Below are positions 1-7,546 of a stretch of 64,000 bases of DNA, in pieces (positions within the stretch are counted from its first letter, which is position 1; every line of letters starts with the position of its first letter). The notes below the pieces were generated by a model that worked only from the letters and a program-made list of their open reading frames with translations, was not told the DNA's origin and ran no database searches. Position numbers and translations under genes: made by a program. The stretch lies in NCBI RefSeq assembly GCF_003383095.1, contig NZ_PSYW01000001.1, positions 930,001-994,000 on the forward strand, in the 5' to 3' direction. This DNA comes from Haloferax sp. Atlit-12N. Lineage in GTDB: Archaea > Halobacteriota > Halobacteria > Halobacteriales > Haloferacaceae.

Positions 1-92
1 AGCGCGACCGGGTGGATGCGCGCCGGGGGTTCGGCGAAGCCCCGGTCGAGCGCCGCGGCGGCGACGACGGCGGCCGCGGCGGTCACGGACAC
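1..92 (-). CDS. cbiB: Adenosylcobinamide-phosphate synthase CbiB, N-terminal fragment
   Basis: Only the first ~30 codons lie in the window; the gene continues past position 1. Reading from the GTG at 92 (or the GTG at 86) gives an Ala/Val-rich start followed by ALDRGFAEPPARIHPVALF. This matches the conserved start of CbiB/CobD, a membrane protein that attaches aminopropanol phosphate to adenosylcobyrate in cobalamin synthesis (family consensus around LD-x-x-x-G-E-P-P-x-R-x-H-P-V). The frame overlaps the last codons and stop of the HAD gene upstream, so the two are probably translationally coupled. The identification rests on this short motif alone. Confidence 0.7.
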   Translation of the reverse strand, partial: MSVTAAAAVVAAAALDRGFAEPPARIHPVA

Positions 93-718
93 GGGTCCTC
101 CCCGGCGCGCAGTCTCGCCGCGACCGATTCGAGCGTCGTCTCCCGCAGGTTCACGAATCGGCCGCCGACCGCCTCGATGCCGCCATCGGAGTCCGGGTCG
201 TCGCCGACGTGGACCAGTTCGGCCGCATCGACGCCGAGGCCGCGGGCCGCCGCCTCGAAGGCCTGTTGGTGGGGTTTCCGCCACCCGCAGGCGACGCTCG
301 TCGTGATGTCGTCGAAGCCGCGCCGGTCGAGGTCCGACCGGATGAGCGTCCGCGCGACGAGTTCGGGAACGGAACAGTTCGAGAGGAGGCCGACCGGGCC
401 GGCCTCGCGGGCAGCAGCGACCGCTTCGACCGCGCCGGGACGAGTGGTCACCTCGGGGTCGAACGCCGTGATGACCGCGCGGCGGGCGGCGTTGTCCGGG
501 GAGGCGACGCCCCGAGAGCGAAGCGCCGCGGCGACGTGGGCCGGAAGCGGGACTTCCGCGCCCTCGGGCGCGTCGATGTGGACCTCGCGGTAGGCGTCAT
601 CCCAGTCGTCGGGGACGGCGACGCCGTACTCGCGGAGCGCGTCTGCGACCGCCGCACCGGGGTCTGACGGGTACTCGGCGTCGACGAGCGTGCCGAAGAG
701 GTCGAACGTGACTGCCAC
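83..718 (-). CDS. HAD-superfamily hydrolase
   Basis: A 211-residue HAD phosphatase-like protein. Motif I (FDLFGT) begins about five residues after the chosen GTG start. Motif II is LLSNCS, the motif III lysine lies in GWRKPHQQAF, and motif IV is HVGDDPDSD. The second acidic residue of the usual DxD is Phe, as in haloacid-dehalogenase and some phosphatase branches, so the substrate is uncertain. An ATG at 784 would add 22 residues that do not look like HAD sequence, and a TATA-like stretch lies about 30 bases before the GTG at 718. The 3' end overlaps the start of cbiB, so a role in cobalamin or nucleotide-loop phosphate chemistry is possible but is only inferred from position. Confidence 0.85.
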   Translation of the reverse strand: MAVTFDLFGTLVDAEYPSDPGAAVADALREYGVAVPDDWDDAYREVHIDAPEGAEVPLPAHVAAALRSRGVASPDNAARRAVITAFDPEVTTRPGAVEAVAAAREAGPVGLLSNCSVPELVARTLIRSDLDRRGFDDITTSVACGWRKPHQQAFEAAARGLGVDAAELVHVGDDPDSDGGIEAVGGRFVNLRETTLESVAARLRAGEDPCP

Positions 719-802
719 TAGAATTTCATTGGCGAAACTGTACTTGAATATAGCGAAGCGGGGGATTCGGCTGTGGTGACCCATCGAGTCTCTCGCTGGC
801 CG

Positions 803-1516
803 TCAGCGACGGACCTCGGGGCCGTCGCCCCAGACGTACCGCCCCCAGCGTTCGAGGACGTACCATCCCCCCGCGAGGAGCGCAATCCCACTCCCGAGCA
901 GGTACCCCACGTCGTGGAGGTTAGTGCCCACGCCCGCGTATCGGGTTGACAGCGGGGGTTGGGTCACGTGGTAGTACCGCCCGTCGTGTTCGATGAGAAC
1001 GGCGGTCAGGCGTTCGTGTGTCGTGAGTTCCCCCGTTCGAACGAGTTCGCGTAATCGAGGGGTGGCGGCGGAAACCGCGAGTTCGTCGTAGAACGCGTGT
1101 AGTGTGACTCGCTCGGCGGTGACCCGTACTGTCCCGTCTTCCTCATATTCGTGGAGGCGGTAGACCTCACTCACGTCTGAGATGGTACCGCCAGTCCCGA
1201 CGACGGCATACCGGTGGTCGACGAGCGACCCGGGGAACGCCGCTTTCGTTCGGGACCCGTTTGCCGCCTCACGGAGTGCCGTCCGTTCCGGTCGGTCACC
1301 GGGTCCGTCGCTGGCGATGAACACCGCCGACGGCCCCGCCGGGTCGACCGTGGTGTCGTCCACGACTACCGCTGCGGCACCCTCCGGAGAGGCGGACAGT
1401 TCTCTCACCTCGTAGGTGTACGTCCTGTCGGGAGTCGTCGCATCGAGCGCAGCAGACCCGCCGATGATCGCGACTCCAACAGCGACTGCGAGGAGGAGCA
1501 TCTTGCGGGAGGGCAC
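803..1516 (-). CDS. Membrane-anchored haloarchaeal protein of unknown function
   Basis: A 237-residue protein with one hydrophobic segment near the N terminus (about residues 6-24), an acidic and probably extracellular domain of about 170 residues, and a second hydrophobic segment near the C terminus (about 205-223). The cytoplasmic tail is short and basic. The start used is a GTG with a TATA-like stretch about 29 bases upstream; an ATG five codons later is the alternative. I do not recognise a named family. The topology suggests a protein tethered at both ends with its middle domain outside the cell. Confidence 0.7.
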   Translation of the reverse strand: MPSRKMLLLAVAVGVAIIGGSAALDATTPDRTYTYEVRELSASPEGAAAVVVDDTTVDPAGPSAVFIASDGPGDRPERTALREAANGSRTKAAFPGSLVDHRYAVVGTGGTISDVSEVYRLHEYEEDGTVRVTAERVTLHAFYDELAVSAATPRLRELVRTGELTTHERLTAVLIEHDGRYYHVTQPPLSTRYAGVGTNLHDVGYLLGSGIALLAGGWYVLERWGRYVWGDGPEVRR

Positions 1517-1698
1517 TACTGGGTCCGAACGTGTTGGCGGATAAGTATCTTCTGCGGGAGGGCGTCAGAGACGCCCGCCGCTGTCGAACTGCAGGTGCAG
1601 ACGAACGATATCGCCGGGTGAGGAGTTCAACGGCACCGCCGACTTCAGTTCCGGGTGGTGGTGTACTCCAGTCGTCCAACCACGCCACGCATAGTTAC

Positions 1699-3119
1699 GG
1701 AGGGTCAAGGAGAAAGCCCCGCCCTTTAGGGCGGGGATGAATCCATACCTTCAAGTAATATTCTCGACATAGGTTACGTATGGCGAAACAGGTTGTCACC
1801 CGCACCTATACTGCTTCCATCAGGAACCAGCAACAGGTGTCTGACGACCTCGATTCGCTCGGGTTCTCAGCCTCGAAACTCTGGAACGTCGGACGGTGGG
1901 TTTGCGACCGAGTGTGGACAGAAATAGGTCACATTCCCGGTCACAACGAACTCACCTCGTACCTGAAGTCGCACGAACGCTACGATGACCTGCATTCTCA
2001 GTCAAGTCAGCGAGTCCTGCAAGAACTCGCTGAAGCGTTCACCGGCTGGTACGGCAAACGACGCAACGGAGACACGAAAGCGAACCCACCGAAGTACCGC
2101 AAACACGGCGACGAACACCCGCGAAGCACGGTCACGTTCAAAGCCGCTGGCTTCAAACTCGACACTAAGTACGAACGAGTCCGACTCTCGAAAGGGTCGA
2201 ATCTCAAAGAGTATTGGTCGGACTTCATCCTCTGCGAGTACCAGACTCGCCCTGACGTTGACCTCTCTACCGTTGAAAGCGTTCAACAGGTTCGAGCGGT
2301 TTGGACTGGTGACGAGTGGGAGCTACACTTCGTGTGCAAGGTCGAAATAGAGGTTGCTGAAGCACACGGTGAGAAAACGGTGGGTGTTGACCTCGGCATC
2401 AACAACTTCGCCACACTCGCCTACGAAGGCAGTCACAGCGAACTGTATCCACTCAACTGTCTGAAGCAGGACGACTACTACTTCAGTAAACGGATCGCTC
2501 GCTGTGACGACTCTGAATCTGTGCAAGCGACACGGTTGAATCAGAAGAAGTCGGCTCGCCGCACCCACTACTTCCACACTCTCTCCAAACACATCGTCCA
2601 GCGATGTGTGGACGAAGAAGTTGGAACGATTGTGGTGGGCGACCTCTCTGGCATTCGAGAAGATGAGGGGAACGGTGAGTCGAAGAACTGGGGTAAGCAC
2701 GGCAACCTTGACCTGCACTCGTGGGCGTTTGACCGCTTCATCGACCTCGTTGAATACAAGGCCAAGATGGAGGGCATCACGGTCGAACGAGTGTCTGAGC
2801 GAGATACGTCGAAGTCGTGTTCATGCTGTGGTCGTAAACGTAACTCGAACCGTGTTGAGCGTGGGTTGTACGTGTGTGATGACTGCGGTGTGGTGGCGAA
2901 CGCGGATGTAAACGGTGCTGAGAACATTCGACAGAAAGTATCTCCGAGTTCACCGAGTCTTTCGGTGAATAGGAGTAACGGCTGGTTGGCACAGCCTTCG
3001 ACGTTCTTGTTTGACAAGGAAACTGGTGCGTTCGCACCTCAAGAACAGGTCACGTCGTAAACCACAATATCCCAACTGCGGTGGGGAATCCTCGCACTTC
3101 AGCGCGGGGAGGATGTCAA
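1699..3119 (+). mobile_element. Solo-tnpB (IS1341-type) element of the IS200/IS605 family
   Basis: Boundaries are inferred from IS608-type rules. The element follows a TTAC tetranucleotide (1695-1698) and ends with TCAA (3116-3119). The left end has a perfect hairpin (CCCCGCCC, loop, GGGCGGGG, about 1716-1736). The right end has the imperfect hairpin CTCGCACTTCAGCGCGGGG. The same left flank (GTTACGGA) and right end (GGGGAGGATGTCAA) occur in the complete element at 61035-62920, which supports both edges. It carries tnpB but no tnpA, so transposition would need TnpA from another copy. Established for the family: the right end yields a guide RNA whose guide is the flanking DNA, here 3120 onward. 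GC content is visibly lower than in the neighbours. Confidence 0.85.
1780..3060 (+). CDS. tnpB: TnpB, RNA-guided endonuclease of an IS1341-type element
   Basis: A full-length 426-residue TnpB/OrfB. The N-terminal helical region is followed by a RuvC-like nuclease with Asp204 in VGVDLGINNF (RuvC-I) and Asp376 in NADVNGAENI (RuvC-III). A zinc ribbon uses Cys347/Cys350 and Cys366/Cys369. The RuvC-II strand reads VVGDLSGI, so the Glu expected before the Asp/Asn-Leu is Gly, with Asp288 next to it. TnpB proteins of this family cut double-stranded DNA guided by an RNA from the element's right end, which favours retention of the element. No frameshift is visible. Activity depends on whether the GD variant still binds the second metal. 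Confidence 0.92.
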   Translation: MAKQVVTRTYTASIRNQQQVSDDLDSLGFSASKLWNVGRWVCDRVWTEIGHIPGHNELTSYLKSHERYDDLHSQSSQRVLQELAEAFTGWYGKRRNGDTKANPPKYRKHGDEHPRSTVTFKAAGFKLDTKYERVRLSKGSNLKEYWSDFILCEYQTRPDVDLSTVESVQQVRAVWTGDEWELHFVCKVEIEVAEAHGEKTVGVDLGINNFATLAYEGSHSELYPLNCLKQDDYYFSKRIARCDDSESVQATRLNQKKSARRTHYFHTLSKHIVQRCVDEEVGTIVVGDLSGIREDEGNGESKNWGKHGNLDLHSWAFDRFIDLVEYKAKMEGITVERVSERDTSKSCSCCGRKRNSNRVERGLYVCDDCGVVANADVNGAENIRQKVSPSSPSLSVNRSNGWLAQPSTFLFDKETGAFAPQEQVTS

Positions 3120-3141
3120 GGCCAGTCCCTCGCTTCGAGGC

Positions 3142-3624
3142 ATGAGCCTACAGGGAACCGAAGCACCCGACTTCACGCTCGAACGCACCGCCGGCGACGA
3201 CGTCACTCTCTCCGAGACGCTGGAGACCGGGCCGACCGTCGTCCTCATCAACCGCGGGACGTGGTGTTCGTTCTGCGCCGAACAACTGCAGACGTTCGAC
3301 CAGGTCGCCTACGACCTCTGGTTCAACGACGGCGTGGACGTGGTCCCGATTGTCACAAGCGACCTCGGCGACGTGGTCGAGATGCGCGACCGGTTCGACT
3401 TCGACTTCCAATTAGCCGCCGACCCGGAGGGCGAGGTCGCTGAACAGTACAGCGGGACTGAAAAGACCAGCCACGGCGTGACTGGTATCGCCGGCACCTA
3501 CGTCATCGACGAAGACGGTATCGTCCAGTACGAACAAGTCGCTGACCACCCGGCCGACCGGACCTACGGAAATTGGGTTCGGTACTTCATCCGCAACGAC
3601 TACGAGGACGTCTTCGAGAGCTAA
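3142..3624 (+). CDS. Thioredoxin-fold peroxiredoxin (AhpC/TSA-like)
   Basis: A 160-residue protein with the N-terminal pattern of peroxiredoxins (GTEAPDFTL) and a Cys42-Ser-Phe-Cys45 pair at the start of the first helix (RGTWCSFC). It probably reduces peroxides or disulfides in the cytoplasm. The CxxC pair is more thioredoxin-like than the typical single peroxidatic Cys, so a thiol-disulfide reductase role is the alternative. The start lies only 22 bases after the transposon's right end, so its native promoter has been displaced (see findings). Confidence 0.85.
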   Translation: MSLQGTEAPDFTLERTAGDDVTLSETLETGPTVVLINRGTWCSFCAEQLQTFDQVAYDLWFNDGVDVVPIVTSDLGDVVEMRDRFDFDFQLAADPEGEVAEQYSGTEKTSHGVTGIAGTYVIDEDGIVQYEQVADHPADRTYGNWVRYFIRNDYEDVFES

Positions 3625-3660
3625 TCGGGGGTCACAGCCCGGTATCGCTACTGGGTCCGC

Positions 3661-4644
3661 TCACCAGCGATGGTGAACGTGCTCGCGCGCGTACGCGTCG
3701 TACGCTTCTTCGACGCGCTTGAACTGGGCTGCCGACAGCGGCGGGAGCGACGCCGCGGCGACGTTGTCGCGGATGTGCGCCGGCGTCTTCGACCCCGGGA
3801 TGATGGTGCTCACGGCGTCGAACGAGAGAATCCAGCGGAGCGTGAACTGCGCGAGCGAGACTTCCTCGGGGACGACCTCCTGTATTTCGTCCGCGGCGGC
3901 GAGGCCGTCTTCGAACGGGATTCCGGCGAACGTCTCGCCCACGTCGAACGCCTCACCGTTTCGGTTGTAGTTCCGGTGGTCGTCCTCGCCGAACTCGGCA
4001 TCTTCGGAGAGCGCGCCCGTGAGTAGGCCCGACGCGAGCGGGACGCGGACGATGACGCCGACGTTCCGGCGCTTCGCCTCCCGGAAGAACTGCTCCGCGG
4101 GCCGCTGTCGGAGCGGATTGAAGATTATCTGTACCGTCTCAACGCCGTCGTACTCGATGGCCTTGAGGGCGTCTTCGACCTTCTCGACGCTCACGCCGTA
4201 GTGGTCTATCTTCCCGGTGTCGCGGAGGTCCGAAAGGGCGTCGAACACCTCGGGCTGGTAGTACACGTCTCGCGGCGGGCAGTGAAGTTGAACGAGGTCC
4301 AGCGAGTCCACGCCGAGGTTGTCCCGGCTTCGGTCCACGAACCGTTCGAGATTCTCGCGGTTGTAGCCGTCCGCCTCGTGCGGGTCGAGTCGTCGCCCCG
4401 CCTTGGTGGCGACGGTGACGTCGTCGTCGCGGTCGGCGAGCACATCGCCGATTCGCCGTTCGCTGTCGCCGTCACCGTACACGTCGGCGGTGTCGAGGAA
4501 GTCGATGCCCGCGTCGAGCGCCGTCTCGATGGCGTCGTACGCCTCCTCGTCGGTCACCGGGCCCCAGCTACCGCCGAGTTGCCACGTTCCCAGCGCGACT
4601 TCTGAAACGTCGAATCCAGTCGTACCGAGCGGTCGAGAATCCAT
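3661..4644 (-). CDS. Aldo/keto reductase
   Basis: A 327-residue NADPH-dependent oxidoreductase with a TIM-barrel fold. The catalytic tetrad is visible: Asp51 and Tyr56 in FLDTADVYGDG, Lys81 in VTVATKAG and His121 in LVQLHCPP. The C-terminal coenzyme-binding stretch is IIPGSKTPAHIRDN. Length and motif order are normal for the family. The physiological carbonyl substrate cannot be read from the sequence. It is convergent with the peroxiredoxin gene, 36 bases apart. Confidence 0.92.
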   Translation of the reverse strand: MDSRPLGTTGFDVSEVALGTWQLGGSWGPVTDEEAYDAIETALDAGIDFLDTADVYGDGDSERRIGDVLADRDDDVTVATKAGRRLDPHEADGYNRENLERFVDRSRDNLGVDSLDLVQLHCPPRDVYYQPEVFDALSDLRDTGKIDHYGVSVEKVEDALKAIEYDGVETVQIIFNPLRQRPAEQFFREAKRRNVGVIVRVPLASGLLTGALSEDAEFGEDDHRNYNRNGEAFDVGETFAGIPFEDGLAAADEIQEVVPEEVSLAQFTLRWILSFDAVSTIIPGSKTPAHIRDNVAAASLPPLSAAQFKRVEEAYDAYAREHVHHRW

Positions 4645-4762
4645 AGCGTCCGGTTTCGAACAGACGGGGGTAAATGACGGGGTCCCGGCGAGATATACAC
4701 TGGTTGTTCGTGAAGGTTCGGAGAGACGGAACGGGGACGCTACAGGTCAGAATCGATGACGG

Positions 4763-5003
4763 TCCGCCCTCCCCGATTTGAACTCACTCGCAACGCTTCG
4801 CGTTGCTCGCTGCTCAAATCGGGTCGAGGAGTCCTTCACATTCAACACCGCTCGCTGCGCTCGCGGGTGTTGAAGTTCAGTCCGCTCTCCCCGATTTGAA
4901 CCCAGTCAGACGACGCGTTCACTTCGTTCACGCGCTGCGACTGACCTGCTCAAACCGGCTCGACCGGATTTTGCAAGCAAAATCCGCTCTCCCCGATTTG
5001 AAC
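4763..5003. repeat. Two extra copies of the tRNA-Tyr 3' end, embedded in palindromes
   Basis: The last ~20 bases of tRNA-Tyr (T-arm 3' half, acceptor 3' strand and discriminator; 4983-5003) recur at 4881-4901 (identical) and 4763-4783 (one change). They lie in tandem downstream of the gene at intervals of about 102 and 118 bases. Each copy starts an extended inverted repeat. CCCGATTTGA is answered by TCAAATCGGG near 4814-4823, with an inner CAACGC/GCGTTG hairpin. The next unit is answered by TCAAACCGG near 4952-4960, with a GTCAG/CTGAC stem. A separate strong hairpin (TTCAACACC/GGTGTTGAA) lies at about 4840-4877. The region 4645-4982 has no supported gene. The copies resemble att scars of past integrations, but the palindromes are unusual. 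Confidence 0.8.
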
Positions 5004-5056
5004 GGGGGACAAGCCGATCTACAGTCGGCTGCTCTGCCAGGCTGAGCTAAGAGCGG
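4983..5056 (-). tRNA. tRNA-Tyr (anticodon GTA)
   Basis: A complete cloverleaf can be folded. The acceptor stem is CCGCTCT/AGAGCGG with discriminator A, the D-stem is GCTC/GAGC, the anticodon stem is GCCGA/TCGGC around loop CTGTAGA (anticodon GTA), and the T-arm is CCCCG-TTCAAAT-CGGGG. No intron and no encoded CCA. The 3' end is repeated downstream (4763-4901), marking it as a likely integration target. Confidence 0.95.
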
Positions 5057-5168
5057 TCACCGATTGCTATCCGGTCGATGCGTTTAACCATTATCATTCT
5101 CGCCGCCGCGTGTGCTGTGTGTCAGACACGTGCGAACATTGATATGCCGCCGAGATAATCCCGGAGTA

Positions 5169-5765
5169 ATGAGTAAAATCACGTTCCGCGCCGACGACGC
5201 CCTCGTCGAGCGCTTGGACCGCCTCGACACCTCGAAGAGCGAGGTGATGCGCGAGGCGCTCCGCCAGTACCTCGACGAACTGGAACGTGACGACGCCGCG
5301 GACGACGACATGTCCGACACCGACGGCCTCGACGGCGCGCTCTCGGCACGGGTCGAGGAACTCGTCGACGAGCGACTCGACGAACGACTCCCGTCGCTCG
5401 TCGAGGAAGCGGTGGCGGCCCGCGAGTCCGGGCGTCCGACGCCCTCCGAGCTGAACGTCAACATCAACGTCGATGGTTCGAGCGACGAATCCAGCGTAAA
5501 CGCGGGAGTAGACCAGGAATCGGGTTCGAATGCGGTTCGTAAGACACGGGGCGAACTGGACGCTCCGGAGGCAGGCACTCCCGAGATGAACTGTGGCCAA
5601 TGTGGCGAATCCGTGGGTTCAGACCACGTGTACTGCCCGAACTGCGGAGAGAAAACCTCCCATCGCGTGTTCTGCGAATGCGGCGACGAACTCCGCTCTG
5701 ATTGGGCGTTCTGCCCCGACTGCGGTCGTCGGACGCCTGCGGCTGACGTCTTGGAACAATCATAA
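5169..5765 (+). CDS. Ribbon-helix-helix regulator with C-terminal double zinc ribbon
   Basis: A 198-residue protein. Residues 1-40 (ITFRADDALVERLDRLDTSK then a helix) form a CopG-type ribbon-helix-helix DNA-binding domain. A Glu/Asp-rich linker with a helical stretch (about 55-85) follows, then a disordered region, then two zinc ribbons built from CGQC/CPNC and CECG/CPDC. The start ATG at 5169 is chosen because the RHH begins there and a TATA-like GATATG lies about 26 bases upstream. It sits just upstream of a second RHH gene and ftsZ2, with the GTAAGAC site cluster between them. A regulatory role at that cluster is an inference. Confidence 0.85.
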   Translation: MSKITFRADDALVERLDRLDTSKSEVMREALRQYLDELERDDAADDDMSDTDGLDGALSARVEELVDERLDERLPSLVEEAVAARESGRPTPSELNVNINVDGSSDESSVNAGVDQESGSNAVRKTRGELDAPEAGTPEMNCGQCGESVGSDHVYCPNCGEKTSHRVFCECGDELRSDWAFCPDCGRRTPAADVLEQS

Positions 5766-5804
5766 CCGGCGATTAAAGCCCCCTATACGGGATATTCAGC
5801 TCCT

Positions 5805-5962
5805 GTCTTACAATCGCCGTTACATTTATATTCTATCCCTCTGTGGTGATTATCGCGTAAGACGGTTGTCTTACAGCCACCCGACGGCGGCCCGTATCCC
5901 GGCGTCGTCCGTCGGTTTTCGGGTGTAAGACACTCGCACACGAGTGCGGCGCGCCGTCTTAC
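5805..5962. promoter_or_regulatory. GTAAGAC site cluster and promoter of the RHH-ftsZ2 operon
   Basis: The heptamer GTAAGAC or its complement occurs five times here: 5805-5811, 5857-5863, 5868-5874, 5925-5931 and 5956-5962. The pair 5857/5868 is a perfect inverted repeat with a four-base spacer. It falls about where transcription would begin for the TATA-like CATTTATATT at 5823-5832. Further copies lie at 5539-5545 and 7514-7520. Half-site spacing of this kind suits ribbon-helix-helix dimers. The flanking 5766-5977 stretch is AT-richer than the genes. Assignment to either neighbouring RHH protein is inference. Confidence 0.6.
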
Positions 5963-5977
5963 CGGGGGAATGTAAAC

Positions 5978-6163
5978 ATGGAGCGTGTGACACTACGAAT
6001 TCCGAAGCAGCAAATCGAGGAGGTCGAGCGGATGGTCGAGACGGGAGAGTTCCCGAACCGATCCGAAGCCATCCGTTCCGCCGTTCGCGATATGCTCAAC
6101 GAACAGACTACTGACAAGCGACAGCGCGAATCTACCAGCAAGCGCGGCTGGGCAAAGGTGTAA
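5978..6163 (+). CDS. Small ribbon-helix-helix (CopG-type) regulator upstream of ftsZ2
   Basis: A 61-residue protein. [20 protein letters not shown] then [16 protein letters not shown] is a complete RHH fold: one beta strand and two helices. A short basic tail ([15 protein letters not shown]) follows. The stop codon is two bases before the ftsZ2 ATG, so the two genes are almost certainly cotranscribed. It is a good candidate for autoregulation through the GTAAGAC sites and thereby for control of FtsZ2 level. Confidence 0.88.
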   Translation: MERVTLRIPKQQIEEVERMVETGEFPNRSEAIRSAVRDMLNEQTTDKRQRESTSKRGWAKV

Positions 6164-6165
6164 CT

Positions 6166-7377
6166 ATGCAGGATATCGTTCGCGAGGCGATGGAACGGGA
6201 CGAGGCCGAGCGCAAGACGCAGTCGTCGCTCGAAGACAGCGACGACCAGTTCGGTGACCCGCGAATCGTCATCGTCGGCGCCGGTGGTGCTGGCAACAAC
6301 ACCATCAACCGCCTGTACAACATCGGTGTCGAGGGGGCCGACACGGTCGCCATCAACACCGACAAGCAGCACCTGAAGATGATCGAAGCGGACACGAAAA
6401 TCCTCGTCGGGAAGTCCCTGACGCAGGGTCTCGGTGCCGGTGGTGACCCGTCGATGGGTGAACGTGCGACCGAGATGGCACAGGGCACGATCAAAGACGT
6501 GCTCGGCGATGCCGACCTCGTGTTCGTCACCGCGGGGATGGGCGGTGGCACCGGGACCGGTGCGGCCCCCGTCGTCGCGAAGATCGCAAAGGAGCAGGGC
6601 GCAATCGTCGTGGGTATGGTCTCGACTCCGTTCAACGTCGAGCGCGCCCGCACGGTCAAGGCCGAGGAGGGACTCGAAAACCTCCGCAACGAGGCCGACT
6701 CCATCATCGTGCTGGACAACAACCGCCTCCTCGATTACGTCCCGAACCTGCCCATCGGCAAGGCGTTCTCGGTCATGGACCAGATCATCGCCGAGACCGT
6801 CAAGGGCATCTCGGAGACGATTACCCAACCGTCGCTCATCAACCTCGACTACGCCGACATGTCGACTATCATGAACCAGGGCGGCGTCGCGGTGATGCTC
6901 GTCGGCGAGACGCAAGACAAGAACAAGACCCAAGAAGTGGTCAACGACGCGATGAACCACCCGCTTCTCGACGTGGACTACCGCGGTGCGTCCGGCGGAC
7001 TCGTCCACATCACGGGCGGCCCCGACCTCACGCTGAAGGAGGCCGAGGGAATCGCGAGCAACATCACCGAACGACTGGAAGCCGCCGCGAACGTCATCTG
7101 GGGCGCTCGCATTCAGGACGAGTACAAGGGGAAAGTCCGCGTCATGGCCATCATGACGGGCGTCCAGTCCGCGCAGGTCCTCGGCCCGACGACGCAGAAG
7201 CAGGCCGACAAGTCGCGTCAGAGCATCCAGTCGCGCGAGACGCAGCAACAACAGCAGTCGGGTTCAAGCTCGGAGTTCGATAGCTCGGAACGAGCCCAGA
7301 CGGCGCAGAGTGGCACGTGGTCCGACGGCGGCCGCGACGAAGTCGAGAAGAACAACGGTCTCGACGTCATCCGGTAA
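6166..7377 (+). CDS. ftsZ2: Cell division protein FtsZ2 (tubulin-family GTPase)
   Basis: A 403-residue FtsZ. It has an N-terminal extension of about 30 acidic residues, the nucleotide-binding start [10 protein letters not shown], the tubulin signature [10 protein letters not shown] (about residues 127-136) and a T7 loop NLDYAD (226-231) with the Asp needed for GTP hydrolysis across the filament interface. A glutamine/serine-rich linker leads to a short C-terminal tail (NNGLDVIR). In Haloferax, FtsZ2 acts at mid-cell in constriction, distinct from FtsZ1. The FtsZ2 assignment rests on the CopG-ftsZ2-ncsA neighbourhood and the tail; FtsZ1 lies elsewhere in known genomes. Confidence 0.93.
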   Translation: MQDIVREAMERDEAERKTQSSLEDSDDQFGDPRIVIVGAGGAGNNTINRLYNIGVEGADTVAINTDKQHLKMIEADTKILVGKSLTQGLGAGGDPSMGERATEMAQGTIKDVLGDADLVFVTAGMGGGTGTGAAPVVAKIAKEQGAIVVGMVSTPFNVERARTVKAEEGLENLRNEADSIIVLDNNRLLDYVPNLPIGKAFSVMDQIIAETVKGISETITQPSLINLDYADMSTIMNQGGVAVMLVGETQDKNKTQEVVNDAMNHPLLDVDYRGASGGLVHITGGPDLTLKEAEGIASNITERLEAAANVIWGARIQDEYKGKVRVMAIMTGVQSAQVLGPTTQKQADKSRQSIQSRETQQQQQSGSSSEFDSSERAQTAQSGTWSDGGRDEVEKNNGLDVIR

Positions 7378-7406
7378 CGCCCTGTCTGACCCACACGGAC
7401 GCCGCC

Positions 7407-7439
7407 GCGCCCGTCGGGCGCAGTCGTGGGTTCTTTTTC
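7407..7439 (+). terminator. Probable terminator after ftsZ2
   Basis: A six-base-pair hairpin (GCGCCC-GTC-GGGCGC, 7407-7421) is followed ten bases later by a T-rich tract (TTCTTTTTC, 7431-7439). It lies 30 bases after the ftsZ2 stop, ahead of the convergent ncsA. In archaea the T-tract alone may be enough. Confidence 0.5.
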
Positions 7440-7546
7440 GCTGACGTGGTTCTCCGACCGTGAGCGTCGCCGCCGGCTCGGTCGGTGTGACCGCACCCGG
7501 CGCTGTCTGACCCGTAAGACACGACGAAAAACGAGTTCCGTACCGC

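Noticed and set aside
4763-5003. A CRISPR-like array, considered because of three spaced repeats
   Set aside because: Only three copies, spacers of unequal length that are themselves palindromic, the repeat is part of tRNA-Tyr, and no cas genes are nearby.
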